DNA of 34,380 nt from Psychromonas sp. SA13A (GTDB lineage Bacteria > Pseudomonadota > Gammaproteobacteria > Enterobacterales > Psychromonadaceae). Position 1 is the stretch's first letter. Every line of letters starts with the position of its first letter. Where the stretch lies: assembly GCF_011378715.1 (NCBI RefSeq), contig NZ_WTKU01000017.1, positions 59,052-93,431 on the forward strand, read 5' to 3'. Position numbers and translations under genes: made by a program. The notes beneath the pieces are model-generated. The model had not been told where the DNA came from. It made no database searches and worked only from the letters and a program-made list of their open reading frames with translations. Below, piece after piece: positions 8,941 through 16,224 of this stretch.

Positions 8941-9492
8941 GGGCTAACCATTGTTAATGGAGGTTAGAAAATAGTGTAGGTTAGTTTTTGAAGTTTTGTG
9001 TTAGCTGTTGATTTAGCGTTCTAGTTTTAACGCTGGTTCACTGTTTATTGATTCGCTTCCTCATCGACGCTAATAGTAGTATGCGAAACATCTTTAAGGG
9101 GCGAATTAGCCGGTAGGCTAGGGCAATGAGCGGAAGAGCTCTGGAATCCTTTTTTTAGCCTGTTTGGAAACATACTTTGACTTTGGGGCGCTGGCTTCAG
9201 CCTGCTTGTTTTGACCTTGACCTTAGTCTTTGGGTTTTGCTGTTGCTCTAGTCATTTATGGTTCGCTTTACTCAGCGACGCTAATAGTCGTATGCGATAA
9301 CTCGCATACTGGCAGGCTGAAGCCTGCGCCCCGAATATTAGACTTCGTCAAATCGCTGCCGCTACTCTATAGCGTTTATCGACTATATTTTGATTCGCTT
9401 CCTCATCGACGCTAATGCTGTATGCGATAGCTCGCATACTGGCAGGCTAAAGCGAGTGCCCCTGATATTACGAAATGTTTTTACTCTCGCTA
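8941..9492. repeat. REP/BIME-type repeat field upstream of the RAYT gene
   Basis: No gene. After about 110 bp of unique sequence there is one copy of the GGGCGAATTAGCCGG module (9098-9160, with a small deletion in its GCGATTCC part). A direct REP follows at about 9185-9207, a perfect inverse REP hairpin at 9311-9332, and a degenerate inverse REP at about 9440-9461 that ends close to the stop of the kinase gene. The phrase TCGCTTCCTCATCGACGCTAAT occurs at about 9053 and 9394 (described here by position; 22 nt). Confidence 0.8.
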
Positions 9493-11253
9493 TCAGAAAC
9501 TGCCTCTTAGCATGATGAAGAGTTCAACAGCGCTCACTCCAATAAAAATAAAAGCTAACCATTGCCAGAATTTTACTGGGTCTCGTTCTAATAGTGGTTT
9601 TTTGGGTTGTTTTAACGCAAGTCTTTTTTGGATGGTGGTTAATTCAGCGACAAACTCACTCATTGAGCTGTAACGCTTGCTAGGTTTTGGATCTAATGCT
9701 CGCTGCAATACATTATCTAATCGGCTTGATAACTCTGGTCGATAGGTTTTAATCGGTTGATAAATCCAGCTATATTGCCTTGCTCTATCTAATGATAGTC
9801 CTTGATTACCGGGGTAAGGCAAGTGACCTGCTAATAATTCATAGGCAATAACCGCAATTGAAAATAGATCCGATAATGATGAACTTTGCCCCTCATTTAA
9901 ATATTCTGGTGCAATATAATCGACCGCTCCCAGCGGTTCTTCTTGCTGTTCTTTTTCTATCTCTTCAAAGCCGTTTACTTTAACCGTACCAAAATCAATG
10001 AGCTTCACTTCCCCCTGATCAGAAATCATAATATTTTCAGGCTTTAAATCACGATGCACCATCCCTGCTCGTTGTAATACTCGCACCGCATTTACAACTT
10101 TGGTGACAATATCATAAGCTTGTTGCTGCTCTATGATTGGATTTCTTTGCATCCACTCCCTTAGGGAAATCCCTTCTACTAGCTCGCAAATATGATACAA
10201 AAACACAGAGTTTTTAATGTTAGCTGCTATTGACATGATTGCGGGATGTGTAATTGATTGCCCTACCCACTGTTCTTTATAAAACCCCAATAGATAATTT
10301 AAATCTTCTTCAAAGTTAAGAGAAGGCATTTTGAGCACCACTGACTTATGGCTACTTTTATCTGTGGCGAGGTAAACATGGCTGCGTACACCTTGATGCA
10401 GTATTTTATCAATACGAAAACAATCAATCTCATTCCCTACTTGTAGCGCAGGAGGAATAATCAAACTATTTAAATGAGCAAATAATTCACTTAAATCAGC
10501 TTTAGGAAGCGTGCTGATTTTAATTAATAAACAACTGATATTGTCACTGCTACCTTGCGCTAAGGCATCATCACAAATTGTTTGCGCCAGCTGCTCAAAG
10601 GCTTTGGTATTAGCGTCTTGACTTAAGGTGCTTAAGTAGCCGCTGAGGGTATTGTTATCTAAATAATCATGCACACCATCGCTACACAGCATAAACAAGT
10701 CATCAACTTGTAAAGGAATTGCTTGGTAGTCGATGTCAATGTGGCAATCCATACCTAGTGCACGCGTTAATACCGGGTTCTGTTTATAAACCGCTCTACT
10801 GTGATCATGAGATAACTGTTTTAATTTTTGAGCCCGAAAGCGATAAATACGACTATCGCCAATATGTAACAAGTGGGCAGTATTTGATTTGATAATCAAG
10901 CTACTAAAAGTAGTGATCAAGCCATTATGGCGAAGGTCATCTTGGTTATGTTGGTATAACCAACTATTGAGTGAATTGAGGACTTTACTGGCTGATTCTT
11001 TAACGTCCCAGTTTTTATTAGTACTGTAATAATCACTGATAAATTGAGTAACACTGGTGTGGCTAGCTTGTTGGCCTTTATTACTGCAGCTCACACCGTC
11101 GGCAACACAGGCAACAATACCTTTAGTACTTTTTTCTAAAGGTGAATAAGGGTCTTTCACTGCAAAAGCATCTTGATTGACCGAACGCTTACCCGCTGTC
11201 GAATAACCACCGATGCACACTTTCAACTTTGGCGTTGATTGACTCTTATTCAT
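9493..11253 (-). CDS. fused PP2C phosphatase / Ser-Thr protein kinase with C-terminal membrane anchor
   Basis: A 586-residue bifunctional regulator. Residues about 10-248 form a PP2C phosphatase: NQDAF (26-30), VADGVSCSNKG, LLHIGDSRIYRF, MLCSDGVHDYL and SSDNISCLLIKI supply the metal-binding aspartates. Residues about 280-545 form a Hanks-type kinase with VVLKMPS (ATP-binding Lys), HRDLKPENIMI (catalytic loop) and LIDFGTVKV (DFG). The glycine-rich loop is degenerate (LHQGVRSHVYLA), and phosphorylation activity cannot be taken for granted. A single membrane segment near 563-582 (WLAFIFIGVSAVELFIML) ends the protein. It sits 88 nt downstream of the nitrate transporter gene in the same direction. 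Such fusions are known beside nitrate assimilation genes in other proteobacteria, so a role in tuning nitrate uptake or reduction is likely but unproven. Confidence 0.93.
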   Translation of the reverse strand: MNKSQSTPKLKVCIGGYSTAGKRSVNQDAFAVKDPYSPLEKSTKGIVACVADGVSCSNKGQQASHTSVTQFISDYYSTNKNWDVKESASKVLNSLNSWLYQHNQDDLRHNGLITTFSSLIIKSNTAHLLHIGDSRIYRFRAQKLKQLSHDHSRAVYKQNPVLTRALGMDCHIDIDYQAIPLQVDDLFMLCSDGVHDYLDNNTLSGYLSTLSQDANTKAFEQLAQTICDDALAQGSSDNISCLLIKISTLPKADLSELFAHLNSLIIPPALQVGNEIDCFRIDKILHQGVRSHVYLATDKSSHKSVVLKMPSLNFEEDLNYLLGFYKEQWVGQSITHPAIMSIAANIKNSVFLYHICELVEGISLREWMQRNPIIEQQQAYDIVTKVVNAVRVLQRAGMVHRDLKPENIMISDQGEVKLIDFGTVKVNGFEEIEKEQQEEPLGAVDYIAPEYLNEGQSSSLSDLFSIAVIAYELLAGHLPYPGNQGLSLDRARQYSWIYQPIKTYRPELSSRLDNVLQRALDPKPSKRYSSMSEFVAELTTIQKRLALKQPKKPLLERDPVKFWQWLAFIFIGVSAVELFIMLRGSF

Positions 11254-11308
11254 GCAGATTGTGACCTTACTTGTTATTCCTACTTATGAAGCAGTTATGA
11301 ATCTGTGC

Positions 11309-11333
11309 TGGCAGTCATTAAAAATAACTGCCA
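11309..11333 (-). terminator. hairpin between the nitrate transporter and kinase genes
   Basis: Perfect arms TGGCAGT (11309-11315) and ACTGCCA (11327-11333) with an 11-nt loop, just after the transporter stop codon. There is no U-tract on the minus strand, so it is more likely an mRNA-stabilising or attenuating hairpin than a terminator. Confidence 0.4.
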
Positions 11334-11341
11334 TAACCTGA

Positions 11342-12814
11342 TTAGTGACTTCCAACATCAATGAGTGTGACACTACCATCTTCATTCACTTCTGCAATCT
11401 TGCCTTTAGGTTCAGTCATAAACAATAGTGTAACCAAACCGATAAATGCGGTTACCGCAATCACGTAGAAAAATGTTTGGTAATCAACAAAAGAAAGGAT
11501 AGTTAAGTACACCACCGCACCTACGTTACCATAAGCTCCAGTCATACCCGCAATTTGCCCCGTCATACGACGCTTAATTAATGGTACTGTAGCAAATACA
11601 GCCCCTTCACCAGCTTGTACAAAGAAAGAACATAACATTGCAGCAGCAACAGCGACCCACAATGTCCAACCACCATCGATTTGCGCCATCAATAAATAAC
11701 CTAAGGCTAAACCTGCAGTTAAAATAATCAGCGTAGATTTACGACCAAATCTGTCTGAAAGCCATCCACCACCTGGGCGAGAAGCTAAGTTCATGAAGGC
11801 ATAAGCAGAAGCCACCATACCTGCAACAACTGGCGTTAATTCAAATGTTTCTAAAAAGAATAGTGGCAACATTGAAACAACGGCTAATTCAGAACCAAAT
11901 GTAGCAAAATAAAGGATATTTAATACCGCTACTTGCTTAAACTTGTATTGATGAATTTCCGGTACTGGCGTGGTAAAAATAGATTTATTTACTTTCCATA
12001 CCTGTGACCATTCATACAGGTATAAAGCTAATAACAAACCGTAAATACTGTAACAAACTGTATCGGTGATCATACCAACATTAGCAGGTGAAAGTTTCCA
12101 AGCTAATAATGCTAATGCTGCGTACATAGGTATTTTCATCAGCAACAATAGAAAGAAATCACCTTTAGAAGTAACTTCCATTGCCGTTAAATTAGCCGGT
12201 TTAAAGTAAGTCGCTCCTTTTGGTGTATCAGTTACATTGGCATAAAAGATAAAACCAAATACTAAACTAAGTAGACCAGTAACGGCCATTGCATAGCGCC
12301 AACCGTCTTCGCCACCAAATAATAGAGCGATTGTAGGCAGTGAGAAAGCAGCAGCTGCACTACCAAAGTTACCCCAACCACCGTAAATACCTTCAGCAGT
12401 ACCAAGCTCATTGTGTGGGAACCATTCAGAAACCAAACGAATACCAACAACAAAACCTGCACCAATAAAACCGAGTGCAAAACGCGATATTGCAGCCTGC
12501 ATAAAGTTATCTGAAAAAGCAAAAGTAAAACAAGGAATTGAACATAGGATCAATAAAGCGGAGTAAACAATTCGAGGGCCATACTTATCTGTTAGTGAAC
12601 CAATAATAACACGTGCAGGAATAGTGATTGCTACGTTGAGGATCAGCAGCGTTTTAATCTCTTCAGTGCTTAATCCAAGGGTTTCTTTTACTGCATGCAA
12701 TAAAGGAGCGAAGTTAAACCAAACGGCAAAAGTGATGAAAAAAGCCATCCAACTTAAATGTAAGGTTTTCATTTTTCCCTGAAAAGAAAAAATATTAAAA
12801 TTACTTTTACTCAT
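11342..12814 (-). CDS. NarK/NasA-family nitrate/nitrite transporter (MFS)
   Basis: A major-facilitator carrier of about 490 residues with twelve predicted membrane segments. It carries both nitrate-signature regions typical of the family: GGWGNFGSAAAAF in the first half, and ASRPGGGWLSDRFGRKS followed later by GQIAGMTGAYGNVGA in the second. The MFS loop motif GSLTDKYGPR lies after segment 2. A longer frame begins at 12838, but the ATG at 12814 (MSKSNFNIF) has an AGGA Shine-Dalgarno at good spacing. It follows nirD in the nirB-nirD-transporter-kinase string and so probably imports nitrate for assimilation. A hairpin at 12837-12863 separates it from nirD and could reduce its expression. Confidence 0.93.
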   Translation of the reverse strand: MSKSNFNIFSFQGKMKTLHLSWMAFFITFAVWFNFAPLLHAVKETLGLSTEEIKTLLILNVAITIPARVIIGSLTDKYGPRIVYSALLILCSIPCFTFAFSDNFMQAAISRFALGFIGAGFVVGIRLVSEWFPHNELGTAEGIYGGWGNFGSAAAAFSLPTIALLFGGEDGWRYAMAVTGLLSLVFGFIFYANVTDTPKGATYFKPANLTAMEVTSKGDFFLLLLMKIPMYAALALLAWKLSPANVGMITDTVCYSIYGLLLALYLYEWSQVWKVNKSIFTTPVPEIHQYKFKQVAVLNILYFATFGSELAVVSMLPLFFLETFELTPVVAGMVASAYAFMNLASRPGGGWLSDRFGRKSTLIILTAGLALGYLLMAQIDGGWTLWVAVAAAMLCSFFVQAGEGAVFATVPLIKRRMTGQIAGMTGAYGNVGAVVYLTILSFVDYQTFFYVIAVTAFIGLVTLLFMTEPKGKIAEVNEDGSVTLIDVGSH

Positions 12815-12836
12815 ATATATCCTGTGTGTCTTATAC

Positions 12837-12863
12837 AAAAGCTTAATGAAACATTAAGCTTTT
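12837..12863 (-). terminator. terminator-like hairpin between nirD and the nitrate transporter
   Basis: A perfect 12-bp stem: AAAAGCTTAATG (12837-12848), loop AAA, CATTAAGCTTTT (12852-12863). On the minus strand the right arm ends in TTTT followed by GTATAAG, so it may act as a partial terminator within the operon. On the plus strand it ends in five T. Confidence 0.6.
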
Positions 12864-12894
12864 TAGTGATAGTTTGTTAACTATAAAGGTTTGT

Positions 12895-13245
12895 TTAACT
12901 TGCTTCTTTAAGCTGAACTTGCTCATTTTCAATGCGAACATTAAAGGTTTTAAGTTGGTGTTCGTCTGAGTCTAAACATTCCCCAGTTACTAAATTAAAA
13001 CGCTGTTTGTATAAAGGAGAGGCAACATAAGTAATATCTTGTGTCGAACCAATGATGCCACGAGATAACACATTCGCTCCCCCAAACGGGTCGAAATTAG
13101 CAACAGCATAAACACTGTTATTTTGTTGGCATAAAAAAATCGCCACTTGCTGTTCATTAAACAGAGCGCAAATACCTGCATCAGGTGTTAAATCGTTTGC
13201 AGCACAAATATTTGTCCAGCTTGTATTAGTTGATGTAATGTCCAT
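12895..13245 (-). CDS. nirD: assimilatory nitrite reductase (NADH) small subunit
   Basis: NirD is the small partner of NirB in NADH-dependent reduction of nitrite to ammonium in the cytosol. The 116-residue protein has the Rieske-like fold pattern (NSVYAVANFDPFGGANVLSRG and VASPLYKQRFNLVTGECL; read each as separated motifs) but lacks the Cys/His cluster ligands. This is normal for NirD, which binds no iron-sulfur cluster. A strong Shine-Dalgarno AAGGAGA precedes the ATG, and only 13 nt separate it from the nirB stop codon, so the two are co-transcribed. Confidence 0.93.
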   Translation of the reverse strand: MDITSTNTSWTNICAANDLTPDAGICALFNEQQVAIFLCQQNNSVYAVANFDPFGGANVLSRGIIGSTQDITYVASPLYKQRFNLVTGECLDSDEHQLKTFNVRIENEQVQLKEAS

Positions 13246-13258
13246 TTTATTATCTCCT

Positions 13259-15784
13259 TTACACTAATTCAGTGATTTCAATTTCTTTTGCTAAAGGGAA
13301 GCGTTGCCCCCTTATCACTTTAAAGGCAAGACCAGTATCTTCTTCCTTGCTATTAATAAAGTGTTTAAAACGTTTAAGTTTTTCAGGGCTCTCGATGGTT
13401 GTTTTCCATTCACATTGATAGTTCTCAATGTTATTTTCCATTTCTGCTTCTAGTTCCGCATTAATGTTTAATGAGTCATTAATAATCACATCACGTAAGT
13501 ATTCAATGCCACCTTCCAAATTCTCTAACCATACCGAAGTACGTTGTAAACGATCCGCCGTGCGAATATAAAACATGTAGATGCGGTCGACATAAGTACG
13601 TAACTGCTGATCTGTTAAATCAGAGGCAAATAAGTCACCGTGACGTGGACGCATTCCACCATTACCACCAAAGTAGAGATTCCAACCGCCATCTGTTGCA
13701 ATTAATCCAAAGTCTTTACCTTGCGCTTCTGCACATTCACGGGTACAACCGGACACACCAAATTTCACTTTATGTGGCGAGCGTAAACCTTTGTAACGAT
13801 TCTCAAGATCAATCGCAAAACCAATGCTATTTTTAACGCCGTAACGACACCAAGTGTTACCGACACAAGCTTTAACAGTACGTAAGGATTTACCGTAAGC
13901 ATGTCCCGTTTCAAAACCTGCATCGACTAATTTTTTCCATATAGCAGGTAGTTCATGTAACTGAGCGCCAAATAGATCAACACGGGCGCCGCCGGTTATT
14001 TTGGTATAAAGGTTAAATTCTTTAGCGACTTGCCCAATCACAATCAAACCATCGGGAGTCACTTCGCCGCCGGGGATACGTGGTACCACCGAGTAAGTGC
14101 CATCTTTTTGCATATTACCTAGGTAGTTATCATTGGTATCTTGCAAGCCAACATGTGCATCTTCTAATACATAGGCATTCCAGTAAGACGCTAATATGCT
14201 TCCCACAGCAGGTTTACAAATTTCACAACCTAGCCCACTTCCACATTCGCTCAATAATGCTGAAAAGGTTTTAATTTTCTTAACGCGGATAATGTCTGTT
14301 AATTCTTGACGAGAGTAAGCAAAGTGCTCACAAATATCTTTTTTCACTTCAAAACCAAGGCTTGCTAATTCACTATCAAGTACTTGTTTCGCAAGTGCAG
14401 AACAGCCTCCACAACCAGTTGCCGCTTTAGTTGATGCCTTAAGTTCCCCCATGCTACAACAACCCGCGGCAACGGCATTCTTAATGTCACCTTTGGAAAC
14501 ATCAAAACAAGAACAAATTGCCGCCGTATCTGGTAATGCATCAACGCCCATTCCAGCTGCCTCTTCACCACCTGAAGACGGTAAAATAAGCACACTTGGG
14601 TTGGCAGGTAATTTCATGTCGTTTAGTTTTAATTGCAATAATGTACCGTAAGCATCTACATCGCCCACTAATACAGCGCCAACCATTTTGGTTCCATCGG
14701 CTGATACAATTAAACGTTTATAAACTTGTTCTATTTCATCGTGATAAGTATAAGACTGAGCACCAGGTGTTTGGCCATGAACTTCACCAATACTGGCAAC
14801 ATCAACTCCAAGTAACTTCAACTTGGTACTCATATCTGCACCTGTAAAAGTAGTTTCTGCATCACCATGAATGTGTGCAGCAGCCACTTTTGCCATTTGA
14901 TAACCCGGTGCAACCAAGCCAAAGATAAAGTTATCCCATAGCGCACACTCACCAATGGCGTAAACGTCATCAACACCTGTTTGACAATGGTTATTGATGA
15001 CAATGCCACCACGTTCACCAATTGGAATGCCGGATAAACGAGCCAATTCATCTTGAGGGCGAATACCCGCAGAAAATATAATCATATCCGTTTCTAAAAA
15101 AGTGCCATCCGCAAAGTTCATACGGTAGCGAGAGGTTTCACCTGCAACGATTTCAGTGGTCGCTTTTTCAGTATGCACTTGCACACCTAGCTCTTCTATT
15201 TTACGTTTTAATAAAGCACCACCACCATCATCTAACTGCACAGCCATTAAGCGTGGAGCAAATTCAACAATGTGTGTTTCAACACCTAAATTAACCAGTG
15301 CATTGCCGGCTTCTAGCCCTAACAATCCACCACCAATAACCACGCCGGTTTTACTGCTATCACCTGATTTGGTAATGTCTTCTAAATCATCAATAGTACG
15401 GTATACATGACAATGCTCTTGGTCGTTACCTGGAATCGGCGGAACAAAAGGAAAAGAGCCCGTCGCTAGGACTAATTTATCGTAACTTTCAATGCGTCCG
15501 CTGGCCGTAATTACATTTTTGTTTTCAAAATCTAATTCAACGACTTTATCGTTAAGAACAAATTTAATGCCGTTCTCTTGGTAATAGGCCGCATCCGTTA
15601 ACGCGAGGTCGTCAGCAGTTTTACCTGAAAAGAAATAACTTAATTGTACACGGTCATAAGCTAAGCGAGACTCTTCAGAGAAGGTGATCACCTCAAATTC
15701 TGATTGTTCATTACCGATAATCGTATCGATAAATTTATGTCCTACCATGCCGTTACCAACCACAATAATGCGTTGTTTACTCAT
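13259..15784 (-). CDS. nirB: assimilatory nitrite reductase (NADH) large subunit
   Basis: An 841-residue cytosolic enzyme that reduces nitrite to ammonium with NADH, at the usual family length (E. coli NirB 847). An N-terminal FAD site IIVVGNGMVGHKF (4-16) and NAD site GVVIGGGLLGLEAG (about 147-160) form the reductase part. A BFD-type [2Fe-2S] domain with CSCF and CGGC lies at about 425-470. A ferredoxin-like half-domain and the siroheme/[4Fe-4S] domain follow, with ligands in CVGNTWC (near 640-646) and SGCTREC (near 676-680). The start ATG has AAGGGA upstream. It is the first gene of the leftward nitrate assimilation operon and is preceded by a sigma-54-like promoter about 85 nt upstream. 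Confidence 0.97.
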   Translation of the reverse strand: MSKQRIIVVGNGMVGHKFIDTIIGNEQSEFEVITFSEESRLAYDRVQLSYFFSGKTADDLALTDAAYYQENGIKFVLNDKVVELDFENKNVITASGRIESYDKLVLATGSFPFVPPIPGNDQEHCHVYRTIDDLEDITKSGDSSKTGVVIGGGLLGLEAGNALVNLGVETHIVEFAPRLMAVQLDDGGGALLKRKIEELGVQVHTEKATTEIVAGETSRYRMNFADGTFLETDMIIFSAGIRPQDELARLSGIPIGERGGIVINNHCQTGVDDVYAIGECALWDNFIFGLVAPGYQMAKVAAAHIHGDAETTFTGADMSTKLKLLGVDVASIGEVHGQTPGAQSYTYHDEIEQVYKRLIVSADGTKMVGAVLVGDVDAYGTLLQLKLNDMKLPANPSVLILPSSGGEEAAGMGVDALPDTAAICSCFDVSKGDIKNAVAAGCCSMGELKASTKAATGCGGCSALAKQVLDSELASLGFEVKKDICEHFAYSRQELTDIIRVKKIKTFSALLSECGSGLGCEICKPAVGSILASYWNAYVLEDAHVGLQDTNDNYLGNMQKDGTYSVVPRIPGGEVTPDGLIVIGQVAKEFNLYTKITGGARVDLFGAQLHELPAIWKKLVDAGFETGHAYGKSLRTVKACVGNTWCRYGVKNSIGFAIDLENRYKGLRSPHKVKFGVSGCTRECAEAQGKDFGLIATDGGWNLYFGGNGGMRPRHGDLFASDLTDQQLRTYVDRIYMFYIRTADRLQRTSVWLENLEGGIEYLRDVIINDSLNINAELEAEMENNIENYQCEWKTTIESPEKLKRFKHFINSKEEDTGLAFKVIRGQRFPLAKEIEITELV

Positions 15785-15865
15785 AATCGCTATTCCCTTT
15801 TAACTGCTGTTTTGTTGCGTTTAGTTATCTATATAGGTGTAGATACAAACATCTGATGTAAACAG

Positions 15866-15881
15866 TGCAAAGGGGAGGCCA
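15866..15881 (-). promoter_or_regulatory. sigma-54-like promoter of nirB
   Basis: Read on the minus strand: TGGCCTCCCCTTTGCA. The invariant -24 GG and -12 GC are spaced 10 bp apart, and TGGC and TTGCA match the consensus TGGCACG-N4-TTGCA; only the positions between are off. The predicted start near 15855 leaves a leader of about 70 nt before nirB. Confidence 0.65.
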
Positions 15882-16018
15882 ATTTAAAAGCCAATAAAAA
15901 TAAAAACAACTAAATAAATAAATTCAATTAGTTATGGCACAAAAAGATAAATAGTAAGGTTTTTTATTGATATTTCCGAAGGTAAATTGTTAAAGAAATG
16001 TGAATAAACAGTGCGTAA

Positions 16019-16035
16019 TGCGCTAATTTGGTGCG
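16019..16035. promoter_or_regulatory. NtrC-like enhancer site
   Basis: TGCGCTAATTTGGTGCG matches the NtrC dyad TGCACC-N5-GGTGCA at nine of twelve defined positions. It lies about 150 bp from each sigma-54-like promoter, a typical enhancer distance for both. Confidence 0.5.
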
Positions 16036-16162
16036 ATTTCATCGCAAGAATGGATAAGCTCATTTTGATCTACTCTATACATTTACTGCAAAAAAAACAT
16101 TAGTCATTGATTTTAAAGTCAAAATATATTTATCAACTATCATTTTTAAATAATTTCATAGT

Positions 16163-16178
16163 TGGTGTGCTCTTTGCT
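16163..16178 (+). promoter_or_regulatory. sigma-54-like promoter of nasA
   Basis: TGGTGTGCTCTTTGCT has the -24 GG and -12 GC with the required 10-bp gap, plus TTGCT at -12. The predicted start near 16189 gives a leader of about 36 nt to the nasA ATG at 16225. Confidence 0.65.
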
Positions 16179-16224
16179 CCCTATATAAGTATAGAAACGG
16201 ATATTAAATAGTAGAGAGAGCCAC

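Larger units (their letters stand above)
15785..16224. promoter_or_regulatory. divergent nirB/nasA control region
   Basis: A 440-bp gene-free region between two divergent nitrate-assimilation transcription units. It holds a sigma-54-like promoter at each end and an NtrC-like site roughly midway (listed separately). A 15-bp palindrome TGCGATTTCATCGCA (16032-16046) partly overlaps the NtrC-like site. The nasA Shine-Dalgarno is GAGAGAG, 5 nt before the ATG. Confidence 0.75.

Noticed and set aside
12895-13245. NirD defect from missing Rieske Cys/His ligands
   Set aside because: NirD proteins normally lack these ligands, so this is not a lesion.
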